Positions 1 through 11,469 of a DNA stretch of 64,000 nt are shown here, piece after piece. This DNA comes from Symbiodinium natans. Lineage: Eukaryota > Sar > Dinophyceae > Suessiales > Symbiodiniaceae. The notes under the pieces are model-generated. The model made no database searches. It saw only the letters and a program-made list of their open reading frames with translations, and had not been told where the DNA came from. Location of the stretch: contig CAJNDS010001169.1 of NCBI GenBank assembly GCA_905221605.1, positions 62,001 to 126,000 of the forward strand, read 5' to 3'. The number at the start of each line of letters is the position of its first letter. The first letter of the stretch is position 1. A program made the translations under genes and the position numbers.

Positions 1-37
1 CTCATGTTGAAGATGGACACCTGGCTCCGGTTCTCCG
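1..37 (+). CDS. Partial exon at window edge, unknown gene
   Basis: The first 37 bases read in frame 1 as LMLKMDTWLRFS plus one base, and end at a good GT donor (GTGAGG at 38). All twelve codons end in G or C, as in the confirmed exons of this window. The exon starts before the window, so the gene cannot be named. The opposite strand is also open, so the strand call is tentative. Sequence before base 1 would settle it. Confidence 0.35.
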
Positions 38-426
38 GTGAGGCAAGCATCAAACACTGGTAGCAAGCTCAAGCAAACAGTATGATGTCAGGATGGGACC
101 ATTTGGCTGCAACGTGACTGACTCCATGAAGCCCAACTTCTTGATGATGCATGGGCTTTCCAGGTACAAATGGTTGCGAACCGCTGTCCGTCAGCAGCAA
201 ATTGAAACGAATTTATATTGCAGTCCTGGGTCACAAATTGCCCGCAACATCTTCGCGGCCACAGTCACCCCGCAGACATACCCCTCGTGAACGGAACCAT
301 TGACGCCTCGCCCCAACGTGCAGCCAGTCGAACCCTGGAGCTCCATCTGGCCACGCCAATCTCAAGTCTTGGGGCTCGAACGACGGCGACCGACTTGAAG
401 CTTAAGTTCGCCTGGCTCGTCCATTG

Positions 427-632
427 CGTTGAAGGCACGCTGCCTGCGATTCGCATCAAACACGAAAATGGCGACCTCTACGTTCCCCGGGAACAGGAAC
501 TGGAGATGCTGCTCCCTTGTCCGGTTGGCCATGCGAGCAGAAAACCAGTGGCTTGGGATGAGGGAATCTGCGAGGATTCTGCCCGCATTCCAAGGGTCGA
601 TGGGCACAGACATGATTCAAACGAGTTGGTAA
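427..632 (+). pseudogene. Decayed cytosine-5 methyltransferase-like fragment
   Basis: Seen: one + frame reads ENGDLYVPREQELEMLLP followed by CPVGH. This resembles the 'R-x-L-x-P-R-E-x-E-x-L-x-G-F-P-x-G-[HY]-T' segment near the C-terminus of C5 cytosine methyltransferase domains, which in dinoflagellates also occur inside retroelements. Downstream, another frame reads SMGTDMIQTSW and ends at GTAACA. The match to the usual 'GN-[AS]-x-H/P' element is poor, and joining the halves needs a frame change, so I call it a remnant. No reverse transcriptase, integrase or terminal repeat is visible nearby. It could be a chance match. Confidence 0.25.
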
Positions 633-679
633 CATACCCCTGCCCTAGGCAGGGAGGTCCTGTCTGGGCATGTGCGTGA

Positions 680-2144
680 TGCTTCCCCCCCGACGAATAA
701 CAACCCGTATTCTAAACTATCATGCTGTCTGGTGATCGAGCCTTCCAAAACCGGGAACGTAGAGACTGAAACAGGGTTTATTGTTCCAGGGTTTAGAAGT
801 TTGTAAGCTGCGAGCCCAGCAGCCCAGCAGTTCTCCAGGCTCTGTGGGTTAGGGCTTCATTGAGAGCGAGCCGCCCTTCCTCAATTTTCTCTATATTCCC
901 AAAATGTTTTTATTTTTGTTGTAACTTTATTGCGGAAATTCGGGGTATGTTCCAAGATCCCTGCTGTGGGCAGCTTTTCAGGGTTTATAGGCTGATAGGG
1001 CCTCCGAGAAAGGTCTGGAAGAGGGCCGGGGAGAAGGGGGGGTGTAACGGGATAACCGGGGTTACATTTCAGGGTTTGGGGTTCCTGTCCAGAGCATCAG
1101 CAGGGATCAGGCAGCGAAGTCTGGGTGAGGGGGGCTTCGAGGCCCTCAGTTTTCGTGGCATTTGTTTCAAGGTGTTTATGGGTTTGCCTATGGTGCGTGT
1201 GATGGCATTGTGGTTGCGTGTTTTTTGGGAAAGCTGTCTTCAGCGTGGTTGGTGTCCTGTTGCAAGCGGTGTTTTTATGTAGTCTGAATGCAACTCAGGA
1301 CGGTGCAGTAATACATGTACATGCAATATAGTTTCAATGAAATTGCAACTATATTGTATGAGCTCAGGCTGTGGGGGCACTCTCCGGGTTTTCATACAGT
1401 ATGTGAATGATGCAGCTCGGGGCATCCCACATCATGGCACCAACAGCTATGGCACTGAACCTTACTACCACGTCCGAAATTTGGGGTAGTCGTCGGCTCT
1501 GTGCATTCTATGGTTCTGCTTTATTCAAAGGCCTGCCAAGATGCCAATGGTGTTGGCAACCCTGCCGCAGTGTAATCCTGCGGGGTGTTTGGCACAGACT
1601 TTTCTCAACCAGTCCTCCCTCCAAAGGGTTGACCGCAAGTAGTACGGAGTATTTGGGCCTGCTCTTTTCGTGGGGGACATGGGAGCCCCGGATGAGTTTT
1701 GGGCTTGCGCTCGGAACCCTGGGAGGAACTTTAGAACACCAGTGGACGGTTCAGCGGCTGTCAGCCCACGGCATATCAGACCCGCAATGGTAGTTCCTTT
1801 CTAACGGTTCGTACGACGAAACAATCGGGACCAAACGATGAGAGAAATGCAGTTCGGGGGCGAGGGAGGCTCTTGATTGAAAGACGCCTGGTGCGCAAGC
1901 TACTGAAACACCCCAGACCCAGTTGCTCTGAAGGAAGTTACCACATAAACAACGAATTGTGTATCGTCATTTCCTTTCGCAACAGCACACCCCACACCAC
2001 CAGCTGAGCTCCAAAGCCTACTATACCCCCAGTTGCCCCTAAGACCCTAGAGCCCTAAAACCCTTACTCCCACAACCGCCTAAACACCAAGCCCCCAGAC
2101 CCTTGAACGCCCAAAATCTTTATCAGCAACCCAGCAAGTCAGTC
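680..2144. other. No gene recognised; 3' flank of TRM5
   Basis: This stretch lies downstream of the last decoded TRM5 exon. It has telomere-like CCCTAAA patches at 2040-2110 and mixed unique sequence at 860-2030. Open frames of up to 140 codons exist on the + strand (860-1282, 1407-1793), but they show no domain, biased codon use or paired splice sites. The final TRM5 exons, with the conserved V-R-x-V-A-P and S-F-x-L-P blocks, should lie here if the gene is complete. I looked for them on the minus strand and did not find them. Confidence 0.5.
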
Positions 2145-5100
2145 CAGCCCGCGGAAGCAGTCAAGCAGCTCAACCCCGGCCGCTGGGAGGTTGAACACTG
2201 CATGTGTCACCTCTGGTACGGATCCCTAGGGTCGGAGTTGAAGTTTAGGGTTCATAGAATCAAGGGTTGAAAGGATTTAGGGGTTAGGGTTTAGGCACCC
2301 CAGCAAAGGGAGATAAGCAAACAGCTAACTGCCCTTCTCTGCCGCACCCTCAAAGACGAGGCACAGGGTGCCGCTGCTGGAACAGGTTGCGGATGAACTG
2401 CCTCGCATCGCCTCTGGCGGTCTTCCATAAACCCTATAGACTCTAAAGGTCATAAATCGTAGGAAACCCTAACTGCCCTAACCCGATCCCTACCCAACCC
2501 CATCGCCCTAAACCCGAAACCCTAGAGCCCAAACCCTATCTAAACTCCCCCGATGCTGCAGTCGTCCCGCCTGGCTCGTGGATGACGAGCAAGGACCCCA
2601 TGCTGGGTGCTTCAAAGGACTCGTTAAAATGTGGCAGCTGCGCGATCTCGAGGACCTGGGCTTCTGAGGGGTCTTCCCTTGGTCTCCATTGCATTTCTAT
2701 GTTCGGAACTGGGGGTTAACGGGGTTTATATGGGGCTGAGGGACGAGAATCACAAGCCTTGAACACCAACCAGGCCGCCGCAGCACCCTACCTCCTGCAC
2801 GCCTCAACCTGTTAAGTGGACCGAAAGCTAGCAGAACGGGGGTATATTGGAGAGTACCTTGGAAAAGCTGGAACCTGACATCTACCTAGACCAATCATTG
2901 TGGCTCCTACTCTGGGGTACCTAGTAGTGTGCCTGAATCGTTTACCGGTAGTAAAAGAAAACACACCGGGTAAAACTAGAAGGAGCTAGAATTAGGCGTC
3001 CAGGCACACTGTGGGTATCCAACCCTCCACTCCTGTCGATTACTTGGGCGACGGCATGTTCTTCCATCTTGTTGAGCTGCACGCTCTTACCTGGGTTTAT
3101 GGTTTAGGGTTTCTCTCTTGGGGTTAGGGCCCCGATATTCACGTGCAAGGGTGTGAGGTCGACTTGAGCAGGAGCATTGGGGTTGATGGCGATGAACTTG
3201 GCTCAAAGGCGAAGAGGGCAAGAAGGATGTTGCACTTTCGCGGCGGAGGAGAAATGCTTGGCAGCCAAGCTGGTGAGTTGAGTCTTCAGGGGCCTTTAGG
3301 GTTCATTGGAGTTAGGGCTTGGGGTTTCGGATTCAGGGTTCCATCCCTAAGTTCTGAGGTCTGACCGTCGCCAGGCTTAGGACGCTGCCTGAGGAACTTC
3401 ACACCAACTTCCTTCTGCCACGAGGTGGCCAGAATTCCTCATCACCCACACCCTCCCTGCTACATCCACTCAGGTAGCCCAATAACTACTGTCTAACTTC
3501 CACCCGAGAGTCCGATGGAATATAATTCAGAGTTTAGGGGCCTACCTGCGTTCCGAATGACTTACTTGTTGTGGGGAGTGAAAATCCACTGCTATTTTGG
3601 GGCTCTTGGGGTTCTCGCGAAGAAAAGTTGCAGACTTTGAGATTTCAGGCTGACTGACCCCAAAGCCCCAATCCTGCAAGCCTTCACCGCCTGTAAACTC
3701 AACTAGGTCCTGGACTCCGAAAGCCTGCAAGCCGTCTAAGCCACTTTCTAAACACTAGGAACCCTAAACCCAAGACCCTAAACTCTCATTAGCCCGAAAA
3801 CTAAAGCCTCAAACCTGCGCAGCATCAAAGTGCAGCCGAAGTGCGAAGCCAATGGATAGACGCAGGGTTCAGGTCCTTGCGAGGACAGAAATCTTAACCA
3901 ATATGGGGATCTTTACCCCTTTTGCTAGAGGGCATGTTTTGGTTCCTCCGAGTATTCGCTTCGGCTTTTCGGGTACTCACGATCAGTGCCGTATTCTTAT
4001 GCTGCAACTGAACTCTATAATTGTAACGGTCTAGTCTAGACAAGCGCCCTATACATTGCAGCCAGGGAGCGTTTGCATGGCTCACGACGCCATTGACGAG
4101 TTTCGCGATGGGCAAAGAGAAGGGGCCGACCTAGCTGAAGGTGTCGGGTTTAGGCGTTTAGCGGTTTTGAAATTGTGGCACATCTACTATACCCAGTGCT
4201 ATGCTTAGCCACACATGCCGGGAAAGCTACGCGCCCACATCCTAGAGATATAAGCTTGCTGCACAACGCCTGTTCCAGGACTGCTCTGGAGTAGCCAAAC
4301 CCAAAATGCTGCTGAAGCTTTGCTTTCGATACTTTACTCTTGCCTAACTCACAGAGCTCATCCGTAGCTCTCATGAACCTTCGAGTACTGCACATGAGCC
4401 CTAGGCCCCAAGATCCAAGCCCCTAAGCCCGAATCTACAAGATGTTGTCTAAGAACTTCACCTAGCTCGGGTTACCCGGCTTTCCAAGGACATGGCAGAT
4501 TCCGGAAAATAGGTGTTTCGGGGGTTGAGAGTTATACCTCAACTCTGCCAGGTGCCCCGAGCAGGTGCCTAAATACCCTGTTTTGGTGTTGATATAACTC
4601 TACAATATACACTAGATTATTGAGGTGCTTTGGCGGACTTTGCGTAAGGCGGGTCGAGTGACTGTCAACATGGGTTGTTATCACGGTCTCTGGTGGCACG
4701 TGGGGGTGCTGGAATTCGAAGACGACCACGGGTTCTGAAGCGCCTGCCGGCACATGGCACTTGGCAGCAGCTGCTTCGTATCACTCTCCATCAGAACATC
4801 TTCTCGTAGAACTCCCGGCCACCAGGATCATCAACTGTAGCTCGGCATGGCAATGGTGCGCGGATGTTCTGCCAAGGTTCATGTGCTCACGCTCGCACAA
4901 GGCAGGTCAGGTCTGCCATGGTTCAGGGCTTTGGGCGCTACAGGGCTTTAGCGTCTCGACGATCATGGAAGGGAGGGCTCCAGCGTTTTCAGGTTTAGGG
5001 TTTAAGGTTCCGAAGGGACAAATCCCCGAGAAACCTAACAGTGACTCTGTCCGAGCTGCTCCGCATGTACAGTCAGCCAGCACAGGCTTTGCAGAGGCAG

Positions 5101-6462
5101 CATTCTTTGGCCTTGGCCCCAAGCACTAAGCCATGCAGAATCCAATCATAACTCAGCCACGAAAGAAGCACCGAAGTGTGCACCCTAACTACACCCTGTA
5201 AAGCCCCTCTAATCTCTATATAATCCCTACATCTAAGCTCCAAATCCTACAGCGGAGTCGTAAATCGCTGCACTACGTACACCCTAACCCCTGAACCATT
5301 GCAGCTGCCGTAACCGCCAATCCAGGCTAGCGGCTGCATGAACAAAGCCTCTATGAGACGCCCGTGCTCCTGATCGAGACGGCAATTGGGGATTAGGGCT
5401 GTTAAGGGTTTGTAAGGCCTTACAAAGTTTTATAAGGTTGGCAATACGCAAACTACAACATCGAATATAACCCTAGCATCTATAAAGGACCACAAATACT
5501 CACTCATTACACCACTCCCCCTTTAAGCGCCAGCAACTCATCATCCAACCCAGAACCCAAACCCTCAGCCCTCGACCACATGGTTGGGGCTTGGGAGTGA
5601 AGACGGGCAAACACTACAACATTTGTAGGTTTAATTTCCGATCCGAAACCCTAATCCCTAAGCCCTAAACCCTACAGACCCCAAGCCCCAAGGTTGGGAT
5701 TTTGCTTTCAGTCTGTGGGTCCTCCTGCAGTCGCGAGTTCCAGTACACGTCCCGGTACTCGAACCTTAGATCGGGAATGGACATTCAACCCCAACTCCTG
5801 AACCGTGACCCCTTTCAATCATGAAACCCAGCAACCCCGACCAGAAAACTCGGTTCCCCGACCAAAGAGATCCTAACCTTAAAACACATGTTTCAAAGGG
5901 AACGCCTATTAAACCCTATAAACATGTATCATTAAACCCTAACAGGCTAGACACTATGAACCTTTGGCAAGTCATGGGTGTGTTCGAACCAAGAAGCTCG
6001 AAGAAGCATTGGTGCTCCTTGAGCCTCACAACCGTGGACTTCGCGCCTCAAGGTTTCGAGTTTCGGGGGTTCGGGGCTCAAGGGCAAGGGTTTTGGAATC
6101 GCAAAGGCCTGGGGCGCTGGGTTCTTGGGGCGGGGCTCGTGGTTAACGGTTGTACAGAGCTTCGGATGTTTTAAGGGTTAAGGGACCAGGGTTGCAAGTT
6201 TAGGGGTTGCGGGTACAGAGTTCAGCTTTCAGTACCCGAATCATCCCGACTCCAACCTCCACTCTTCAAGAAGCTTCTCCGCACTCAAAAACACCCGTTA
6301 GATTCATGTACGTTTACCGGATGTTTACGAGTAGGAGTAGCAGTAGGATAGTAGTAGTAGTAGTCGTCGTCGTCGCAGCAGCAGCAGCAGGATTAGGATT
6401 AGGATTAGGATTAGGATTAGGAGTAGGAGTAGGAGTAGGAGTAGGAGTAGGAGTAGGAGTAG

Positions 6463-6500
<38 letters not shown>

Positions 6501-9500
6501 ATAGTAGTAGTAGTGGAAGCAAGACCTCCAAAACGGGCTAAAATAATGGATAGATGCAACCCCGAGAATTTCAGCGTCCCTAAACCCTCAACCCAGTGCC
6601 TGCCAGGTGCTCCATGGGGAACGTCCGAAACTCCTTGCATGTACTGGCAGTTTCGGGTTTAGGGTTCAGAGTCCTGGGCATGGGGCCTTACCACTTTTGG
6701 GGCTTTGGGTTTGAGGTCCTCCTTCAGGCTCTGGGGCTAAACAGATTCCTGTCTGCAGAGGGCGTGTTGTAACCGCGTCAAGGGGTGTAATTTGTAACCA
6801 CGCCAAGCGTTTTTGTTACCACGACCCGCGTTTTCGTGTTTACCTTGACAAGCAGTATGCTCGCCTGTTTTTCGCAAGCCCAGGAGCCGCAACTGCACTG
6901 GGGTCGCTTGAAGAGGGACGGGCAGGTAAACAGTCTGTTTACGGCCTGGCCCTGCCTGAAACACCACTAGTAGGCCTTGGAGACCTTCAAAAGGACCTTT
7001 TAGGGAGGCCTGGAAGCTTTGGGGGCGAGAGTAATAGGGACGGTAAACAGACTAGCTTCCCTGAGCTCCCTTGTCTGTTTACGGCCTGCCTGAAAGGCCA
7101 TGAGTAGGCCTCGGAGACCTTCAAGAGGACCTTTTAGGGAGGTCTCTGGAAGCTTTGGAAGGAAGGGATGGTAAACAGACTGGTTTCCCTTGCAGCTCCT
7201 GGTCTAGGCCTTGGAGACCTCCAAAAGGACCGTTTAGGGAAGTCTGAGGGACGGTAAACAGACTAGCTTTTGTGGCAGCTCCCTAGTCTATTTACGGCCT
7301 GGGTCTGCCTGGGAGGCCATGAGAAGGCCTTGGAGACCTTCAAAAGGACCTTCTGGCTCCCGAGTCTGTCTACGGCCTGGCCCTGCCTGGGAGGCCATTA
7401 GAAGGCCTTGGAGACCTTCAAAGGACCTTTTAGGTAGGTCTGGAAGCTTTGGGGGCGAGAGAAGGGACGGTAACTGGCTTGCTCTGGCAGCTCCCTAGTC
7501 TGTTTATGTGCCTGGGACCCTGGGAGGCAATTAGTAGGCCTTGGAGACCTTTTGGGGAGGTCTGGAAGCTTTGGGGGCGAGAAAAGGGACGGTAAACAAA
7601 CTGACCTTTCAAGGAGGTCTGGAAGCTTTGAAAGACGAGAGAAAGGACGGTAAACAGAGCAGCTTTTCTGGCAGCTCCCTAGTCTGTTTACGGCCTGGCC
7701 CTGCCTGGGAGGTCTGGAAGCTTGGGGGGCGAGAGAAGGGACGGTAAACATCTCTGGCAGCTCCCTAGTCTGTTTACGGCCTGGCCCTGGAAGGCCTGGG
7801 AGCTTTAAAAGGACTTTTTAGGTAGGTCCGGAAGCTTTGGAGGCGAGAGAAGGGACGGTGACTGGCTTCCTCTGGCAGCTCCCTAGTCTGTTCACGTGCC
7901 TGGGACCCTGGGAAGCAATGAGACCTTTTCGGGAGGTCTGGAAGCTTTGGGGGCGAGAAAAGGGACGGTAAACAGACTAGCTTCCCTGACAGCTCCCTAG
8001 TCTGTTTACGGCCTGGCCCTGCCTGGGAGGCCATTAGTAGGCCTTGGAGACCTTCAAAAGGACCTTTTAGGGAGGTCTGGAAGCTTTGGGGGACGAGAGA
8101 AAGGACGGTAAACAGAGCAGCTTTTCTGGCAGCTCCCTAGTCTGTTTACGGCCTGGCCCTGCCTGGGAGGTCTGGAAGCTTGGGGGGGCGAGAGAAGGGA
8201 CGGTAAACATCTCTGGCAGCTCCCTAGTCTGTTTACGGCCTGGCCCTGCCTGGGAGGCCTGGGAGCTTTACTGGGGGCGAGAGAAGGGACGGTGCACAGA
8301 CTAGCTTCCCTGGCAGCTCCCTAGTCTGTTTACGGCCTGGCCCTGCCTGGGAGGCACTTAGAAGGAAGCCCAAATGGCTGCAGTGTGTGTCTTCCATAAG
8401 AACTCACTCTTGTCATGTTAATCTATAACGGGCTTGTCCCTGTAACGCATGGTCTGTGTCACTGCAACCCAACACCTGTCACGGTTACGTATGCCCCTAT
8501 CCTGTGTGGTTGCATTGGATTCAAGTTTGGGGGCTTCGCCGGGTATCGTTTCGACCTTCTTAAGGATTTGGGTTTCACAAGAGTTTAGGGCTTGGGGCTT
8601 AGGGGTTTGCAGCTTGTCGGGTTTCTGGTTTGGGGATGCTTCGGATTGAGGCTTAGGGCTTCGATACCCTCGAGTTAGGATCCAAATAATCGATAACCTT
8701 AAACTTACATCTGCTTACTTGTGAGATTATGCACAGAAATTGGCCCTCTTCCTGAAACCTAAACCCTAGGCCTGCCAGGCATCGGTTTCTATCTTGCCGG
8801 TCTTGTTGACCACGGTCTTGATCTGGGCAGCTCATTAACATTAAGGTCTAAGACTATGAGGGTGCAAGTCCGTAGGCTGTGAGCCCTGAACTCTAAGCGT
8901 CCTACCGTTTGAAGGGGGAGTGGAGCACTCTTTCGCAATCCCTATGTACTTCAGTCATAGTATCCAAACTCCCTCCCCCAATTCCACCTCCTCAAAAAGA
9001 CTTTCAGCTGGAGGAGACGTGGTTAAGGGTTTAGGGTCTTAGGGCTTAGGGATACATACGGCCAGGGCAACCTTGCGGTTTGACAGGCTTATGGAAACAC
9101 CGGGCATCCTGCAGACTTGTTCTTGTCCAGGATGACCTGGCCCGAGCCGAAATCCGAAACCTTGTGAAACCCCAAACCCGGCACCCTAAATCCAAAACTG
9201 GCTCAGTCCCACCTAATATTTACCCCCCTAGGAAACATCAAAGCAAGGGGCACCCATCTGCTTTGTTGAGTATTGGTACTAAGGGACCAGGAAAAGGATC
9301 ATCCCCAAGGCACACCATTTCATCTTAACGTAGAAGCCTGATCCAAAAGGACCGTGAACCCTAAACCCGAAACCCGGCTAAATTCCCCAACCCCCTGAAC
9401 TTAAGCCTAAACTTAAAAATTCTAAACCCTGATTCATCCTAAACCCTAAGCCATAAACGTTAAACTGCAAACCCTCACTCCAAAACCTGACCCTATCCAA

Positions 9501-11469
9501 ACTGCAAAGCTTGTTTAGAACAAAAGTGCATGACAAAGACAGAGCCGCCTGCCCGATGAGGTGCTTGTATGGCAGCTGCGAGTCCTGTGTCTGGGTTGAA
9601 GCACAGGGCTGAGTTCTTTATGGTCCCTTGGTTACAGGCACTTTGCTTCTACAAGCAGCTCGAATATAGAGATACCTGGGGCGTATGGTTTACCACAGCC
9701 CCCAGTGGCATTGTTGGATGTCGGCGCTGATGGTTTTAGGCATTAACTGATGTTAGGGGACCCGAACTCCCAAACCCTCAACCCTAAACTCTGCACTTCA
9801 AGCCCTTGCGAGGGCCAAGTGGAGCCAGAAAGATCTTGACGGGCTTCATGCCTCCTTTCCTTTAGGCCTGCGACTTGTTCTCAAAACCTGAAGCCCAATC
9901 TGCTCAACCCCCGCAACTTAGCTATGGGAGCTGGTTAAAAGCCAAAAGCAACAAAGCCCAAACCCTCAACGATCCACCACACGAACGAAGCGCGGCCAAG
10001 CGTCTCGCAGGTTCATGTGGGCAATGTGGCCGGCCTGCTAAGTTCATCCAGGAGATGTGGTACTTCGGGCTCCAAGGTTTAGGGTTCACGGCCCTTACAA
10101 ACGTCAAACCCTGCCCTAAAACTCGAAACGGGAAACCCTCACACCCTCAACCCGCAACCCTGGAACCCAAAAGCTCTCAACCCTGGAAACGAAACGCCAG
10201 AAATCCTTGACCCCCAAATAACCTCAAAAGCTCTCCAAGAGCAAAATTGAAACCCTCAACCAATAAAACCCGTAGTAAACTATAACGACCATACAACGCT
10301 TAAGACCTTAAAGCCTCAAGCCCAAAACCCAGATCCTCAAAACCCTAGAGCCCCTGAAAGCCCTCCAATCACCCCCTGAGTCAAACTCTCAACGCCCTAA
10401 CCCGCAGAAGATCCTGAACCTCTCAAACCCTCGCCATCTAAAACTCTAACCCCTAAAAACTTCAACACGCCCTCAAAGCCCTAATGCCCCCAAAGCGTTA
10501 CTTGTACCCTGAACCATGATCAGGGGCTGAGGGCTTAGCCTTGGGGTCGGGAGTTGATGCCACCCCCAAACCCCAAACCCTGAACCCCATATCAACCCGA
10601 ACGCTTTGGAGCCCGCGCTGGCCTGCTCGAAAGAGGATGGGATCTCCATACCCGCAGGAAGGAGCTTCCTAGGTTTCGCAAATGCCGAGACACCCCAGGA
10701 GGATGTGAGGATCTTAACCTAAGGGATAGCTACCCAAACATCAGGCATGTTTCTCATGTTTCTGCTTTCAACTTCGAGTCACAAATTTGGAATTCCCGAA
10801 CCCTAGCCTCGCCGAGCCCTGATTGCATTACGCCCAATAGGCTAATCACGGCTAATTCCTGCATTGCATACCCGGTGTGTACAAGAGTGAGAGTATAGTT
10901 AGAGCTCGCCAGCCTCGAGATTTGAGGATTGATTAGGGTTCTTCTTCCGGAACTTAAGCTTCCTTTCTTCAGCACCTAATCAAGGGCGCATGATCTTCTT
11001 TCTGCCGGTTCTTATATGGGGTTTAACAATTAGGCTCGGGCTTAGGGAACCATTACCTACGCGTTTAAGCCTAAATGCTGCGCCAATGCCCAATCGCAGT
11101 CCGTGTTTTAGGGTGCCTAATTGTCGTTCTCTGACACAACTATAACCCAGAAAAACACAATGCCAAAACTGTTGAAGGGGGTTGGGAACATCCTCTTTAA
11201 ACTTTGAGTCCCCCATACTAAACCTGAATACTCACGAAGAAATCTAAACCCCCTAAACGCTCAACCCTAAACTTTCACCGCCTGAAATCCTCACAATTCC
11301 CCACATGTACTCTAGGCGTCGATCATGTGGATCGTATCAAGACATGCAGACTCTCTGGCCCAGTGAGCAAAGCCATGGACACTGGAATGGAGCTCAAGGT
11401 GTGCCAAATCTGGGGAATATTCGAGGCCACGGTTCCGGAGCACCTCTTCCGCGGTGAAGTGTTCATAGC
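2145..11469 (-). CDS. TRM5: tRNA (guanine37-N1)-methyltransferase, multi-exon (TRM5/TRMT5)
   Basis: Trm5 puts N1-methyl on G37 next to the anticodon, using S-adenosylmethionine. Sixteen minus exons read 5' to 3' in consistent phase: 11469-11436 (YEHFTAEEVLR), 10668-10623 (KLLPAGMEIPSSFEQ), 10034-10005 (AGHIAHMNLR), 9584-9549 (DSQLPYKHLIGQ), 9136-9113 (VILDKNKS), 8822-8772 (TVVNKTGKIET), 6017-5962, 5764-5722 (FEYRDVYWNSRLQE), 5369-~5328 (EHGRLIEALF), 5086-5060 (VLADCTCG), 4130-4071 (VGPFSLPIAK, VVSHAN), 3875-3827 (DLNPASIHWL), 3090-3044 (VQLNKMEEHA), 2655-2621, 2413-2365 (GDARQFIRNLF), 2210-2145 (THAVFNLPAAGVELL). These follow the family order: G-H-I-A-H-x-N-L-R, L-D-K-N, Y-W-N-S-R-L, the SAM-binding V-G-P-F, D-L-N-P and N-L-P. 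Donors are GT, GC and GA. Not found: the N-terminal exons (candidates at 11690-11758 and 11850-11900) and the C-terminal end. The 5369/5086 junction is ambiguous. Confidence 0.93.
6340..6525 (+). repeat. Compound triplet/hexamer microsatellite
   Basis: A run of GTA, GTC and GCA triplets passes into about four to five GATTAG hexamers, then GAGTAG hexamers, then a long GTA run. It lies in the TRM5 intron between exons 8822-8772 and 6017-5962. Open frames across it (151 codons +, 108 and 68 codons -) are runs of Val, Gly/Leu, Thr/Pro or Leu and are products of the repeat. The GATTAG/GAGTAG units look like drifted telomere-type units. Confidence 0.9.
6930..8355. repeat. Hairpin-bearing minisatellite array, about twelve units
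   Basis: A tandem array of roughly 90-150 bp units, marked by about twelve copies of CTGTTTACGGCCTGGCCCTG and variants (near 6930, 7070, 7270, 7360, 7500, 7680, 7767, 7885, 8000, 8140, 8226, 8318). Other shared words are GGAGACCTTCAAAAGGACC, GGTCTGGAAGCTTTGG and GAAGGGACGGTAAACAGAC. In several units GTAAACAGACTAG and CTAGTCTGTTTAC face each other over a ~16-nt loop, so a 13-bp stem-loop recurs. Units vary by deletion. The array lies in the 2.75-kb TRM5 intron (6018-8771). Open frames through it are shadows. Confidence 0.9.

Noticed and set aside
4193-4241. A minus-strand piece reading GCGRVAFPACVAK that resembled TRM5 motif I
   Set aside because: I first placed it as the SAM-binding exon, but exon 4130-4071 reads VGPFSLPIAK and VVSHAN, joins both neighbours in phase and matches the family much better. 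The earlier match is chance, a warning for other short matches here.
5020-5110. ADCTCG as a possible CIAPIN1/Dre2 iron-sulphur motif
   Set aside because: The required extra Cys residues are missing and the piece fits TRM5 motif I.
5330-5395. Plus-strand exon-like frame (HEQSLYETPVLLIETAIG)
   Set aside because: It is the antisense of the TRM5 exon reading EHGRLIEALF, which fits the family and the splice phases.
6207-6662. Frames of 68-151 codons with Val, Leu or Thr-Pro runs
   Set aside because: Products of the GTA/GATTAG/GAGTAG microsatellite.
6960-8360. Minisatellite considered as a CRISPR array
   Set aside because: Units are long, unequal and tandem without unique spacers of constant length; the setting is a eukaryotic intron.
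11299-11469. Plus-strand frame (LKVCQIWGIFEATVPEHLF) with a good acceptor
   Set aside because: The minus strand encodes YEHFTAEEVLR, which matches TRM5 and joins the next exon in phase, so the plus frame is taken as a shadow.
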